From the NCBI RefSeq assembly GCF_017601095.1, contig NZ_JAGFUX010000002.1:210788-274787 (forward strand): DNA of 64,000 nt, in the 5' to 3' direction. Below are positions 54,495-64,000 of the stretch, piece by piece. Source of the stretch: Streptococcus suis. GTDB lineage: Bacteria; Bacillota; Bacilli; Lactobacillales; Streptococcaceae. A model generated the notes under the pieces. The model searched no databases. It was not told the origin of the DNA and worked only from the letters and a program-made list of their open reading frames with translations. The number at the start of each line of letters is the position of its first letter. The first letter of the stretch is position 1. Both the position numbers and the translations under genes were made by a program.

Positions 54495-57400
54495 TGAACT
54501 TATTAGATTTACTAGGTCAGAATAAGACTATTCAAAGCTGGCAGGCCAATCTGAATAAAAATACTAGACAACTGGTTATGGGACTGTCAGGAAGTAGCAA
54601 GGCCCTAACTATTGCATCGGCCTATGACTCCCTTTCGGAAAAAATCTTACTGGTCACAGCCAGTCAGAATGAAGCTGAAAAATTAGTAGGGGGTTTGGCA
54701 GCCATTTTAGGGAATGAAGTGGTTTACAACTTCTTTACAGATGATAGCCCATTGGCAGAATTTGTTTTTGCTTCAAAGGACAGAACTCAATCTCGTATAG
54801 CTAGTTTGAACTTTCTATTAGATCCAACAACAAGTGGGATTCTAGTAGCCAGCGTGGCAGCTTGTCGGATTTTATTACCCAGTCCAAATACATTCCGTCA
54901 AGCTAAACTAGATTTGTCTATTGGGCAAGAAATAGAAATTGACAGACTTGTCAATCAGTTGACAGCGATTGGCTATAAAAAGGTGTCACGTGTACTGAGT
55001 GCAGGAGAATTTAGCCAACGTGGTGATATTCTCGATATTTTTGATATCAATGCAGAGCTTCCCTATCGCTTGGAATTCTTTGGAGATGAAATCGATGGTA
55101 TTCGGACCTTTGATGTGGAGAGTCAAAAATCATTAGATACTTGTGAACAGGTAACTATTTCCCCGGCTTCTGAGATGATTTTCTCACCAGAAGATTTTTT
55201 GCGTGTCAGTGAAAAACTTGAAGCCTCAATTGAGAGTTCACAATCAGAGGAACAAATTTCCTACTTGAAGGAAGTTTTAGCAGATGTCAAAACAGATTAT
55301 CGACACCCTGATTTGTCCCGATTTACTTCTTTCCTCTATGAGAAAGAATGGACCTTGCTGGACTATCTACCAGCAGGCTCTCCAGTCTTCTTAGATGATT
55401 TTCATAAGATTGCGGATCGGCACGCTCAGTTTGATAAGGAAGTAGCAGGGATCTTGACAGATGATTTACAAAAAGGTAAAGCAGTGTCAAGTCTCAATTA
55501 CTTTGCCTCTTCCTACCAAAAACTTCGAACTTACAAGCCAGCAACCTTCTTTTCCACTTTTCAAAAGGGGTTAGGAAATCTGCGTTTCGATGCTATTCAT
55601 TCCTTAAATCAGCATCCCATGCAGGAATTTTTCAACCAAATTCCCCTTTTGAAAGACGAATTAGCTCGCTATGCCAAATCAAACTATACAGTCATTGTTC
55701 AGGCAGAATCGCAGACATCTTTACAGGGTTTACAGAAAACGTTACAGGAATATGATATTCACTTGCCTGTTTACCAACCGCATGACTTGTTAGCAGGGCA
55801 GCAACAGGTTACTATTGGTTCCTTGTCCAGCGGTTTTCATTTCCTAGATGAAAAACTCGTCCTTATTACAGAACGCGAAATTTTCCATAAGAAAATCAAG
55901 CGGAAAATCAGACGGAAAAATATTTCCAATGCCGAACGACTGAAAGACTACACAGAGCTGGCTGTGGGAGATTATGTTGTCCACCATGTGCATGGAATTG
56001 GTCAGTATCTGGGTATTGAAACCATTGTTGTATCTGGTATTCACAGGGATTACCTGACCATTCAGTACCAAAATTCTGATAGGATTTCCCTGCCTGTTGA
56101 CCAGATTGACCTGCTGTCTAAGTATTTGGCGTCAGACGGAAAAACACCCAAGGTTAACAAACTCAACGACGGCCGTTTCCAAAAGACCAAGCAAAAGGTG
56201 CAGAAGCAAGTCGAGGACATTGCCGATGACCTGATAAAACTCTATGCCGAACGCAGTCAGCTCAAGGGCTTTGCCTATTCTCCCGACGATACCAACCAGG
56301 CAGAGTTTGATGAGGCTTTCGCCTATGCGGAAACCGATGACCAAATCCGATCCATTCAGGAAATCAAGAAAGATATGGAGAAAGACTCTCCTATGGATCG
56401 CCTCTTGGTCGGTGATGTCGGTTTTGGTAAGACAGAAGTTGCCATGCGGGCAGCTTTCAAGGCGGTCAACGACGGCAAGCAGGTGGCCATTTTGGTACCC
56501 ACCACAGTTTTGGCTCAGCAGCACTACACCAATTTCCAGGAACGCTTTGCGGATTTCCCTGTCAACATCGAGGTCATGAGTCGGTTTAAGACCAAGGCAG
56601 AGCAGGCTGCGACCTTAGAAAGACTGAAAAAGGGACAGGTGGATATCCTGATTGGTACCCACAGACTCTTGTCACAAGATGTCGTTTTCGCAGACTTAGG
56701 TTTACTGGTCATTGACGAAGAGCAACGCTTTGGTGTCAAGCATAAGGAACGATTGAAGGAACTCAAGAAAAAAATCGATGTCCTGACATTGACAGCGACA
56801 CCTATTCCACGCACCCTTCAAATGTCCATGCTTGGTATCCGCGACTTGTCTGTTATAGAAACACCGCCAACCAATCGCTATCCCGTCCAAACCTATGTCA
56901 TGGAAACCAATACAAGTGTTATTCGTGATGCAATTCTACGAGAAATAGACAGAGGGGGACAGGTTTACTACCTTTACAATAAAGTTGACACTATTGAACA
57001 GAAAGTTTCTGAATTGAAGGAATTGGTCCCTGAAGCCTCTATCGGCTATGTTCACGGACAGATGTCAGAAATCCAGTTGGAAAATACCCTCTTTGCCTTT
57101 ATTGAAGGAGAATACGATGTCTTGGTAACGACAACTATTATTGAAACAGGTGTCGATATTCCCAATGCCAATACCCTCTTTATCGAAAATGCTGACCATA
57201 TGGGCCTGTCAACTCTCTATCAACTGCGAGGCCGTGTCGGTCGTTCCAATCGAATTGCCTACGCCTATCTTATGTATCGCCCGGACAAGTCCTTGACAGA
57301 AGTGGCTGAAAAACGCTTAGAGGCCATCAAAGGTTTTACAGAGCTAGGCTCTGGTTTCAAGATTGCCATGCAAGATTTGTCTATCCGTGGTGCAGGAAAT

Positions 57401-57988
57401 ATCTTGGGAGCAGCTCAGTCTGGCTTCATTGATTCCGTTGGGTACGAGCTTTATTCTCAGTTACTAGAACAAGCTATCCTTGAAAAGCAAGGTAAGGCTC
57501 AAAAACGTCAGAAGAGCAATGCAGAAATCAATCTTGGAATTGATGCTTACTTACCGACGGACTATATTGCTGACCAACGTCAGAAAATTGAGATTTACAA
57601 ACGAATCAAGCAAATTGACACTCGTGTAAACTACCAAGAATTGCAAGATGAGTTGATAGACCGGTTTGGTGAATACCCAGACGTGGTGGCCTATTTACTT
57701 GAAATTGGTTTACTAAAAGCCTTTTTAGATCAAACCTTTACCCAGTTAGTTGAACGAAAAGACCAGCAGGTTACAGTGCGATTTGAAGCAATGGCTGGTC
57801 AACATTTCTTGACACAAGACTATTTTGAAGCTCTTTCTGCGACTCAATTGAAAGCGCGCATTGCTGAAAATAAGGGCCAACTAGAAGTCATTTTCATTGT
57901 AAGAGGGAAGAAGGATTTTGAGATTCTGGAAGAATTGATGCTTTTTGCCGAAAAACTAGTTGAAATCAAGCGGAGAAAAGTGGGATAA
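54494..57988 (+). CDS. mfd: Transcription-repair coupling factor
   Basis: 1164 residues, full length. UvrB-like N-terminal domains (about 1-400, with RGDILDIFDINAELPYRLEFF) precede an RNA-polymerase-interacting domain (about 480-550, GDYVVHHVHGIGQYLGIE). The RecG-like helicase follows with Walker A LLVGDVGFGKTEVAMRAAF, the DEEQRFGV box, TATPIPRTLQMS and QLRGRVGRSNRIAYAY. The C-terminal TRCF domain ends the protein. It removes stalled RNA polymerase and recruits UvrA. Confidence 0.98.
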   Translation: MNLLDLLGQNKTIQSWQANLNKNTRQLVMGLSGSSKALTIASAYDSLSEKILLVTASQNEAEKLVGGLAAILGNEVVYNFFTDDSPLAEFVFASKDRTQSRIASLNFLLDPTTSGILVASVAACRILLPSPNTFRQAKLDLSIGQEIEIDRLVNQLTAIGYKKVSRVLSAGEFSQRGDILDIFDINAELPYRLEFFGDEIDGIRTFDVESQKSLDTCEQVTISPASEMIFSPEDFLRVSEKLEASIESSQSEEQISYLKEVLADVKTDYRHPDLSRFTSFLYEKEWTLLDYLPAGSPVFLDDFHKIADRHAQFDKEVAGILTDDLQKGKAVSSLNYFASSYQKLRTYKPATFFSTFQKGLGNLRFDAIHSLNQHPMQEFFNQIPLLKDELARYAKSNYTVIVQAESQTSLQGLQKTLQEYDIHLPVYQPHDLLAGQQQVTIGSLSSGFHFLDEKLVLITEREIFHKKIKRKIRRKNISNAERLKDYTELAVGDYVVHHVHGIGQYLGIETIVVSGIHRDYLTIQYQNSDRISLPVDQIDLLSKYLASDGKTPKVNKLNDGRFQKTKQKVQKQVEDIADDLIKLYAERSQLKGFAYSPDDTNQAEFDEAFAYAETDDQIRSIQEIKKDMEKDSPMDRLLVGDVGFGKTEVAMRAAFKAVNDGKQVAILVPTTVLAQQHYTNFQERFADFPVNIEVMSRFKTKAEQAATLERLKKGQVDILIGTHRLLSQDVVFADLGLLVIDEEQRFGVKHKERLKELKKKIDVLTLTATPIPRTLQMSMLGIRDLSVIETPPTNRYPVQTYVMETNTSVIRDAILREIDRGGQVYYLYNKVDTIEQKVSELKELVPEASIGYVHGQMSEIQLENTLFAFIEGEYDVLVTTTIIETGVDIPNANTLFIENADHMGLSTLYQLRGRVGRSNRIAYAYLMYRPDKSLTEVAEKRLEAIKGFTELGSGFKIAMQDLSIRGAGNILGAAQSGFIDSVGYELYSQLLEQAILEKQGKAQKRQKSNAEINLGIDAYLPTDYIADQRQKIEIYKRIKQIDTRVNYQELQDELIDRFGEYPDVVAYLLEIGLLKAFLDQTFTQLVERKDQQVTVRFEAMAGQHFLTQDYFEALSATQLKARIAENKGQLEVIFIVRGKKDFEILEELMLFAEKLVEIKRRKVG

Positions 57989-58038
57989 TTCCTGCATTTT
58001 CAATAAAACATGATAAAATAAAGAGATGAGGTGAAATC

Positions 58039-58329
58039 ATGAGATTAGATAAATATTTGAAAGTTTCCCGTATCATTAAACGGAGAACAGTTGCAAAGGA
58101 AGTTGCAGATAAGGGCCGTATCAAAATAAATGGCATTTTGGCTAAATCTTCAACAGATGTCAAGCTAGAAGACCAGATTGAAATCCGATTTGGGAACAAA
58201 TTATTGACTGTAAAGGTTCTTGAAATGAAGGACAGTACCAAGAAAGAATATGCACTGAAAATGTATGAAATAATCAGTGAGACAAGGATAGAAACTGATG
58301 AAGAAGTCGAAAATCGTTCAAATCAATAA
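58039..58329 (+). CDS. rqcP: RqcP (YabO/Hsp15-like S4-domain protein)
   Basis: 96 residues with an S4 RNA-binding domain over most of the length ([32 protein letters not shown]). RqcP works with RqcH in adding C-terminal alanine tails to stalled nascent chains on 50S subunits. The acidic C-terminal tail is variable. It overlaps divIC by 32 bp, as part of the mfd-to-ftsH gene run. Confidence 0.9.
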   Translation: MRLDKYLKVSRIIKRRTVAKEVADKGRIKINGILAKSSTDVKLEDQIEIRFGNKLLTVKVLEMKDSTKKEYALKMYEIISETRIETDEEVENRSNQ

Positions 58330-58669
58330 TGCTTATATCCAGAACCAACGTGAGAAAAGCAAGCTGACCTTGGCAGAAAAGCGCCAGAAAAATCGCTTTA
58401 TGGCCTCCATTTTGATTTTAGTGGTCTTTTTGTTCATTTTGCCAACCTATAACCTAGTTCAAAGTTACCAAACTTTGAAAGACAGGGAGAGCCAGTTGGT
58501 AGAATTGGAAAACCAGTACCAAAATCTTGTTGCTGAGCAAGAAGAGCGCGCAGCTTTGGTCAAACAATTAGAAAATGAAGACTTTGCAGCTAAATATGTT
58601 CGTGCCAAATACCAGTGGTCTAAGGAAGGGGAATTTATCTATAATATTCCAGGGATACTGCCGCAATGA
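58298..58669 (+). CDS. divIC: Septum formation initiator DivIC
   Basis: 123 residues. A cytoplasmic basic N-terminus, one membrane helix (about 30-50, [20 protein letters not shown]) and a coiled coil (about 55-95) end in the DivIC-type tail [19 protein letters not shown]. It forms the FtsL-DivIC-DivIB division complex. Its start lies inside rqcP (32-bp overlap) and its stop overlaps the next small ORF by ATGA. Confidence 0.92.
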   Translation: MKKSKIVQINNAYIQNQREKSKLTLAEKRQKNRFMASILILVVFLFILPTYNLVQSYQTLKDRESQLVELENQYQNLVAEQEERAALVKQLENEDFAAKYVRAKYQWSKEGEFIYNIPGILPQ

Positions 58670-58788
58670 TGTCATCTATCTTTGAAACAGTTGAAAAGTT
58701 CTTGCAATATTCTGATGATAAACTAGAAGAGTTATCTGAAAAAAATAAGGAATTAAAACTGGCACAAGAAGAGCCAGACGAAAACTAA
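58666..58788 (+). CDS. 40-residue acidic small protein between divIC and the serine hydrolase gene
   Basis: The frame begins ATGATGTCATCT, overlapping the divIC TGA by 4 bp, and encodes 40 residues starting [20 protein letters not shown]. It is highly charged and probably one amphipathic helix (SEKNKELKLAQEE). Close packing (4-bp overlap before, 24-bp gap after) and a small hypothetical gene at the same place in related streptococci, as I recall it, support it as a real gene. Function unknown. Confidence 0.7.
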   Translation: MMSSIFETVEKFLQYSDDKLEELSEKNKELKLAQEEPDEN

Positions 58789-58812
58789 TGAAAAGTATGG
58801 AAAGGAGGGGAC

Positions 58813-60093
58813 ATGCAGTTCGTTTTATTGCTATTGTTATTGCCAGTATTATGGAACGCTACTAGGGTAGATAGCACAGAGCTTCCATTTCAACTAAGCA
58901 ACCAAGAACGCTATCAGTTGAATTATAAGTCCTATAATACGGATTTTCAAACTGTCCCAACCAATCCAAATGTATTTGCTACAATCTCGACATTTTCGGA
59001 CCAATCCTTGACAGAAAAAGTGGGGACGATTGAACCCAATCAAGTCTTTAGCATTGTCGGAGTTAGTGTCAATGACCAGCAAGTCTTGGTTTTTCAATTA
59101 GAAGACCAGACTTACATTGCTGCAGATCCGGCGCTGATTTACGATGATAGCATACTTTCGAGCCAAGATGTGGATCAAACTTATTGGACAAAGGCAGATG
59201 CAGTTTTCTATACCAGCCCGATTGCCAATCAAGCCCAAGTGAGTCAAAAGCAGAAAAAAGCCTACCAAGCTGTTCAAGTGGATCGATTAGCAGAAACACA
59301 TTGGGGACTCTTTGCTCATGTAGAAGGACTAGGCTGGATTGCCATGGAAGATTTGTCTGCAACAGACAACCGCATGGAAGCTGTTCAGCAGTTATTAAAA
59401 GAAAAGTATGACAAAGATACTCTTTCAATCTACGTTCAGCAGCTTGAGACAGGTCAAACAGCTGGAGTGAATGAAGATAAACTCATGTATGCTGCATCCA
59501 CTAGTAAATTAGCGACCCTTTATTATGCTCAAGAAGTCATTAATGCTGGAGAATTCCAACTTAATCAACCTCTTACCTATACCAAAGAAACCTTGGAATT
59601 CTATGGTGCATTTGATGCTTCTGGAAGCGGTTCTCTTCCAAAAACAGCTAATAATAAAGAGTATAGTGTCGAGGATTTGATTAATCGGACAGCCAAAGAA
59701 TCCGATAATGTAGCTAGCAATATTCTTGCTTATTACACAAGCCATCAATTTGATGCGACGTTTACCGCTACCATTGAAGGCATTGTTGGCCAAAAATGGG
59801 ACATGGAAGAACGACTTGCTTCTGCAAAGATGGCTGGAAAAATGATGGAAAAACTCTATGAACAAAATGGCTATGTTTTGGAGAGTTTAAAAGAAACTAA
59901 GTTCGACAATCAACGGATTTCTAAAGATATTCCCGTTCCAGTTGCCCATAAGATTGGAGATGCCTATGATTTTCGACATGATGTGGCAGTCGTTTATACA
60001 GACAGTCCCTTCATTCTTTCCATCTTTACAGAAAAATCTACCTACGACACGATGTCACAAATCGCAAAAGATGTGTATGAGATTCTAAAATGA
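58813..60093 (+). CDS. Exported class A beta-lactamase-like serine hydrolase
   Basis: 426 residues. A hydrophobic N-terminal signal/anchor (about 2-20) precedes ~170 residues of beta-rich SH3-like sequence and a class A beta-lactamase fold. The active-site motifs are all present: SxxK in AASTSKLATLYYA (about 228), SDN in AKESDNVAS, and K-x-G in AHKIGDAYD. The Glu166-type omega loop of true beta-lactamases is not obvious. A wall-related or DD-peptidase-like role is more likely than antibiotic hydrolysis. GGAGGGG precedes the ATG, and the stop overlaps tilS by 4 bp. Confidence 0.85.
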   Translation: MQFVLLLLLLPVLWNATRVDSTELPFQLSNQERYQLNYKSYNTDFQTVPTNPNVFATISTFSDQSLTEKVGTIEPNQVFSIVGVSVNDQQVLVFQLEDQTYIAADPALIYDDSILSSQDVDQTYWTKADAVFYTSPIANQAQVSQKQKKAYQAVQVDRLAETHWGLFAHVEGLGWIAMEDLSATDNRMEAVQQLLKEKYDKDTLSIYVQQLETGQTAGVNEDKLMYAASTSKLATLYYAQEVINAGEFQLNQPLTYTKETLEFYGAFDASGSGSLPKTANNKEYSVEDLINRTAKESDNVASNILAYYTSHQFDATFTATIEGIVGQKWDMEERLASAKMAGKMMEKLYEQNGYVLESLKETKFDNQRISKDIPVPVAHKIGDAYDFRHDVAVVYTDSPFILSIFTEKSTYDTMSQIAKDVYEILK

Positions 60094-61358
60094 TAAAAAA
60101 ACAATTTTTAAAAGTGACACAAGATGGTCACTTTTTTGATAAACACAAACGTGTCCTCTTGGCGATTTCAGGAGGAAAAGACTCTATGAACCTCCTTCAG
60201 CTACTCTATCATTATCGCAAGGACTTAGGAATCGAACTGGGGCTAGCCCATGTCAACTATAAGCTCCGACCAAGTTCTGACCAGGAAGAAACCTATCTCC
60301 AAAACTGGGCCCATCAACATGGGTTGGCCTTTTACTGTCGGTCTTTTCAAGGTGCCTTTACAGAAGAACGAGGGCGAGATTTTCGTTACCAATTCTTTAA
60401 AGACATCATGGAGTCAGAAGATTATAGCGCTTTAGTGACTGCCCACCATGCGGATGATCAGGCAGAAACTATCTTTATGAAATTGGTGAGAGGCAGCCGT
60501 CTGATTCATCTGGCAGGCATGCAACCAGTCCAAGATTTTCCACCAGGCCAGTTGATTCGCCCGATTTTACACTTTAGAAAATCAGATTTAGAGGACTGCT
60601 TTCATTTTGATGACCAATCTAACCAGTCACCAGCATTTTTTAGAAATAGGGTTCGAAACAATTACCTTCCCCGGTTGGAAAAAGAAAATCCTGCCATTTC
60701 ACAAGCTTTGATTGAACTAGGTCAAGAAAGTCATACTTTTAAACAGGCGCTGATCGATTTGACAAAGGGGATGGATGTGACAAATCTTGCGACTTTTTTG
60801 GGACAAAGCAGAGCAGTACAACACGTTTTACTACAGCTTTACTTGCAAGAGTTTCCTGACCTTCATCTTTCAAAATCCCAATTCAAAGAATTGCACCATA
60901 TAATAGTAGAAAAGGCAAATGTTCACACCTATTTGAAAAATGGCTACTGGTTTAAAAAAGACTACAAGACCATGTCTATTCAAAAAATAGGACCTGAGAC
61001 GGATAGTGCACCCCAAGACATTGTGATAAAATCAGATGGTATTTTTCATTGGGGACCCTATCTGGTCACTAAAAATCAGCCCCTTCCTGATGCTTGGAAT
61101 CTTGCTTTGCCGTCAGAAAATCCTATCCTATTACGAACCTGGCAGCCAGGCGACCGAATTCTCTTAAATGGGATTCAAAAGAAAGTGAGTCGCTATTTTA
61201 TAGACAATAAAATTCCATTTTCTGAACGTCGCAGGGCAGCCGTGATTGAACAAGATGGAAAAATTCTTGGAATTTCCAATATTGCTACTAGTGATTTGAG
61301 TAAATCTGCAAAAAATGATATAATCAAAGCTACATTATACATAAAAATGAAAGAGTAG
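60090..61358 (+). CDS. tilS: tRNA(Ile)-lysidine synthetase
   Basis: 422 residues. The PP-loop [17 protein letters not shown] (about 25) and the ATP-pyrophosphatase segment [20 protein letters not shown] are visible. The C-terminal TilS domain (about 345-422) contains [13 protein letters not shown] and [16 protein letters not shown]. It converts C34 of tRNA-Ile2 to lysidine. Conserved streptococcal pair with hpt, 4 bp apart. Confidence 0.97.
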   Translation: MIKKQFLKVTQDGHFFDKHKRVLLAISGGKDSMNLLQLLYHYRKDLGIELGLAHVNYKLRPSSDQEETYLQNWAHQHGLAFYCRSFQGAFTEERGRDFRYQFFKDIMESEDYSALVTAHHADDQAETIFMKLVRGSRLIHLAGMQPVQDFPPGQLIRPILHFRKSDLEDCFHFDDQSNQSPAFFRNRVRNNYLPRLEKENPAISQALIELGQESHTFKQALIDLTKGMDVTNLATFLGQSRAVQHVLLQLYLQEFPDLHLSKSQFKELHHIIVEKANVHTYLKNGYWFKKDYKTMSIQKIGPETDSAPQDIVIKSDGIFHWGPYLVTKNQPLPDAWNLALPSENPILLRTWQPGDRILLNGIQKKVSRYFIDNKIPFSERRRAAVIEQDGKILGISNIATSDLSKSAKNDIIKATLYIKMKE

Positions 61359-61362
61359 ACTT

Positions 61363-61905
61363 ATGCTGGAAAAAGACATTAAAAAAGTTCTGATTACGGA
61401 AGAAGAGATTGCTGCCAAGTGTAAAGAATTAGGAAAAGTTCTGACAGAAGACTATGCAGGAAAAAATCCAATTCTTGTTGGTATCTTGAAGGGCTCTATT
61501 CCTTTCATGGCAGAATTGATCAAACATATCGATACACATATCGAGACGGACTACATGGTGGTGTCTAGCTACCACGGTGGCACAGAAAGCAGCGGAACTG
61601 TAAAAATCATCAAAGATTTGGATAACAGCGTTGCTGGTCGCGATATTCTCTTTATTGAAGATATCATTGATACTGGTCGTACACTCAAAGAATTAAAAGA
61701 GTTGTTTGCGCTACGTCAAGCAAATTCAATTAAAATTGCTACTTTGATTGACAAACCAGAAGGTCGTGTAGTGGAAATTGAAGCGGATTATTCAGGCTTT
61801 ACTGTTCCAAAAGAATTTTTAGTTGGATTTGGATTGGATTACAATGAAAACTATCGTAATCTTCCTTATGTCGGTGTATTGAAAGAGGAAGTCTATTCAA
61901 TTTAA
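61363..61905 (+). CDS. hpt: Hypoxanthine-guanine phosphoribosyltransferase
   Basis: 180 residues. The PRPP-binding motif is [17 protein letters not shown] (about 104). [16 protein letters not shown] is the flexible loop and [19 protein letters not shown] the C-terminal purine site. It salvages hypoxanthine and guanine. It is flanked by tilS and ftsH in the conserved order. Confidence 0.97.
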   Translation: MLEKDIKKVLITEEEIAAKCKELGKVLTEDYAGKNPILVGILKGSIPFMAELIKHIDTHIETDYMVVSSYHGGTESSGTVKIIKDLDNSVAGRDILFIEDIIDTGRTLKELKELFALRQANSIKIATLIDKPEGRVVEIEADYSGFTVPKEFLVGFGLDYNENYRNLPYVGVLKEEVYSI

Positions 61906-61925
61906 TAGAAGGTTTTTGCTAATTT

Positions 61926-63896
61926 ATGAACAAACAGCCCAATAAAGGATTTATTAGAAATCCTTTTCTCATTATTCTCATCATTGCGACACTGATTACA
62001 GGATTCCAATTCATGAATGCTGGCAGTCAGGTAGCAACCCAGGAAATTTCCTACTCAACCGTTCTAGAAGAATTAAAGAATGGAAATGTTACGGAACTCA
62101 CCTACCAACCCAATAGCAGTATTATTGAAATCAAGGGTACTTATAAGAATGCAGTAGAAGCAAAAAGTGAGCTAGCTTCCTCTATCAAGCTCTTCCAGGT
62201 ATCTGACACGCAAACTTATAAAAACTTTACGTCAACGATTTTAGCTTCCGATTCAACCTTGTCAACCCTTCAAAGTCTAGCGGATGAGCAAGGTGTAGAT
62301 GTGACAATCAAACCAGAATCTTCTAATAGCTTGTGGTTAAATATCCTGCTGAACCTATTCCCACTTGTCTTGTTCGGTGTCTTCTTCATGATGATGATGA
62401 ACCAAGGTGGTGGCGGTGCACGTGGTGCCATGAATTTTGGTCGCAATAAAGCCAAAGCCTTGGAACAGAGCAATATCAAGGTTCGATTCTCAGATGTTGC
62501 AGGTGCGGAAGAAGAAAAACTAGAGTTGGTAGAGGTTGTAGAATTCCTGAAAGAACCAAAACGCTTTACCAAACTAGGTGCCCGGATTCCAGCCGGTGTC
62601 TTACTAGAAGGCCCTCCAGGAACTGGTAAGACCCTTTTGGCAAAAGCTGTCGCTGGAGAAGCAGGAGTTCCATTCTTCTCTATTTCTGGTTCTGATTTTG
62701 TCGAAATGTTTGTCGGTGTCGGTGCTAGCCGTGTTCGTTCATTGTTTGAAGATGCGAAAAAAGCTGCGCCAGCAATCATTTTTATCGATGAAATTGATGC
62801 TGTCGGTCGCCAACGTGGTGTTGGAATGGGTGGCGGTAACGACGAACGTGAACAAACCCTCAACCAACTTTTGATCGAAATGGATGGTTTTGAAGGCAAC
62901 GAAGGAATTATTGTTATTGCCGCAACCAACCGAAGTGATGTTCTTGATCCAGCTCTTTTACGTCCAGGACGATTTGACCGGAAGGTACTTGTCGGCCGTC
63001 CAGATGTCAAGGGTCGTGAAGCGATTCTAAAAGTTCATGCTAAAAACAAGCCGTTGGCAGACGATGTTGATTTGAAATTAGTTGCCCAACAGACACCAGG
63101 GTTTGTTGGTGCTGATTTGGAAAACGTACTGAACGAAGCAGCGCTTGTTGCAGCACGTCGCAATAAAGACAAGATTGATGCAGCAGATATTGATGAAGCA
63201 GAAGATCGTGTTATTGCAGGTCCTTCAAAGAAAGATCGCCAAGTTTCAGCCAAAGAACGAGAAATCGTGGCCTATCACGAAGCCGGTCATACAATTGTCG
63301 GGCTTGTCTTGTCAAATGCTCGTGAAGTCCATAAGGTAACAATTGTTCCACGTGGCCGTGCAGGTGGCTATATGATTGCACTTCCTAAAGAAGACCAAAT
63401 GCTCCTATCTAAAGAAGATATGAAAGAGCAATTGGCAGGCTTGATGGGCGGTCGTGTCGCAGAGGAAATTATTTTCAATACTCAAACAACCGGTGCTTCA
63501 AATGACTTTGAACAAGCTACTCAAATGGCGCGTGCTATGGTAGCTGAATACGGAATGAGTGAGAAAATGGGTCCAATGCAATATGAAGGTAGCCATGCGA
63601 TGTTCGGTGCACAAACAACACAAAAATATATCTCGGAACAAACAGCCTACGAATTGGACACAGAAGTTCGCAATATATTGACAGAAGCTCATAATAAAGC
63701 AGCTGAGATTATCCATGATAACCGTGAGAAACACCAACTCATCGCGGAAGCTCTTCTTAAGTATGAAACTTTGGATAGTGTACAGATTAAAGCTTTGTAT
63801 GAAACAGGTCAAATGCCAATGGATAGTGAATTATCCGAAGATGAAGAAGTACATCCACTTTCTTACGATGAAATAAAAGAAAAACTAGACCAGTAA
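61926..63896 (+). CDS. ftsH: ATP-dependent membrane zinc metalloprotease FtsH
   Basis: 656 residues. Two membrane helices (about 12-30 and 137-158) flank a small outer domain. AAA+ domain: Walker [21 protein letters not shown], pore loop [14 protein letters not shown], Walker [16 protein letters not shown] and the SRH region. The protease active site is [12 protein letters not shown] (HExxH). It degrades membrane and regulatory proteins. It ends the tilS-hpt-ftsH run with a terminator covering the stop codon. Confidence 0.98.
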   Translation: MNKQPNKGFIRNPFLIILIIATLITGFQFMNAGSQVATQEISYSTVLEELKNGNVTELTYQPNSSIIEIKGTYKNAVEAKSELASSIKLFQVSDTQTYKNFTSTILASDSTLSTLQSLADEQGVDVTIKPESSNSLWLNILLNLFPLVLFGVFFMMMMNQGGGGARGAMNFGRNKAKALEQSNIKVRFSDVAGAEEEKLELVEVVEFLKEPKRFTKLGARIPAGVLLEGPPGTGKTLLAKAVAGEAGVPFFSISGSDFVEMFVGVGASRVRSLFEDAKKAAPAIIFIDEIDAVGRQRGVGMGGGNDEREQTLNQLLIEMDGFEGNEGIIVIAATNRSDVLDPALLRPGRFDRKVLVGRPDVKGREAILKVHAKNKPLADDVDLKLVAQQTPGFVGADLENVLNEAALVAARRNKDKIDAADIDEAEDRVIAGPSKKDRQVSAKEREIVAYHEAGHTIVGLVLSNAREVHKVTIVPRGRAGGYMIALPKEDQMLLSKEDMKEQLAGLMGGRVAEEIIFNTQTTGASNDFEQATQMARAMVAEYGMSEKMGPMQYEGSHAMFGAQTTQKYISEQTAYELDTEVRNILTEAHNKAAEIIHDNREKHQLIAEALLKYETLDSVQIKALYETGQMPMDSELSEDEEVHPLSYDEIKEKLDQ

Positions 63897-63908
63897 TGGT
63901 TTAGTTTT
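63881..63908 (+). terminator. ftsH terminator
   Basis: Eleven-bp stem AAAACTAGACC/GGTTTAGTTTT (one G-T pair) spanning the stop codon, followed by more T's. Confidence 0.8.
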
Positions 63909-63910
63909 TT

Positions 63911-63966
63911 TGAATTTTTTTTTTGTAATCGGACATTTATGTCCTGTTCAGGAGTTGATATAGGTA
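63911..63966 (+). promoter_or_regulatory. ComR-type operator/promoter, probably for comX
   Basis: A T-rich run (63913-63925) precedes the palindrome GGACATTTATGTCC (63931-63944), matching the ComR box GACAT-N2-ATGTC. A -10-like GATATA follows at about 63957-63962. comX (sigX) usually follows ftsH in streptococci, so this is probably its promoter. The gene itself lies beyond the window. Confidence 0.7.
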
Positions 63967-64000
63967 GTAGAATGAAAACAAAAGTAGGAAGAGGTAGACT

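Noticed and set aside
58813..60093. Serine hydrolase considered as an antibiotic-resistance beta-lactamase
   Set aside because: It has SxxK, SDN and KxG but no clear omega-loop Glu, and it sits in a conserved core gene run. A wall-related function is more likely.
62270..63010. A 246-codon - strand ORF opposite ftsH
   Set aside because: Low-complexity Ser/Pro/Arg composition and complete overlap with the AAA+ domain of ftsH mark it as a shadow.

Overview
The window is about 64 kb of core chromosome from a low-GC Firmicute, and the gene content points to Streptococcus, most likely S. suis or a close relative. It spans the origin of replication. The evidence is parB-dnaA-dnaN with DnaA boxes and an AT-rich unwinding region, and the flanking order htrA-parB-dnaA-dnaN-(diacylglycerol kinase)-DUF951-ychF-pth-mfd-rqcP-divIC-tilS-hpt-ftsH. 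A ComR-type operator follows ftsH, where comX sits in streptococci. I see no prophage, insertion sequence, integron or CRISPR array, and no rRNA; there are three tRNAs.

Layout. (1) 1-5.5 kb: 3' end of a pullulanase gene, nrdI, aspS-yitT, and an acetyltransferase/aldo-keto reductase pair. (2) 5.5-10 kb: the main accessory locus, a BlaI-type repressor with an M56 (BlaR1-like) membrane protease whose outer domain looks like PepSY, a secreted triple-PepSY protein, and a VTC-domain/DUF4956 pair. All three transcription units start at promoters carrying the same operator. (3) 10-24 kb: glycosyltransferase, lipoprotein-type fumarate reductase, rpsD, the gdpP-rplI-dnaB-veg operon, mnmG behind three Nudix genes, mnmA, and sdaAB-sdaAA. 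(4) 24-34 kb: a surface protein with a two-component system, a LysM protein, and the M16 pair-rodZ-like-pgsA-ecfA1-ecfA2-ecfT operon. (5) 34-46 kb: yaaA-recF, guaB, trpS with a T-box, a second YitT protein, an ABC-F ATPase, a YfhO protein, tRNAs, a YoaK protein and rlmH. (6) 46-64 kb: htrA, parB, oriC, dnaA, dnaN and the right replichore through ftsH.

How parts work together. Genes read mostly away from oriC on both arms. Chromosome-cycle functions cluster around the origin: DnaA and DnaN, ParB with candidate parS sites, RecF, DnaB, Mfd, DivIC and FtsH.

The most promising lead is the 5.5-10 kb locus. Its operator has the core CTACAnTTGTCG, overlapping a TAGAAt/a -10 box 17 bp from the -35 in all three promoters. 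That suggests a PepSY-sensing, BlaR1/BlaI-style envelope signalling circuit controlling a secreted PepSY protein and a VTC/DUF4956 membrane module. In this strain the secreted PepSY gene has an in-frame amber codon inside its signal peptide. Other leads are a probable NrdR-controlled nrdI promoter, a probably leaderless parB mRNA, a three-box DnaA cluster at 11.1 kb, a response-regulator-type direct repeat upstream of a surface protein, and an ABC-F protein with a degenerate second ATPase site.
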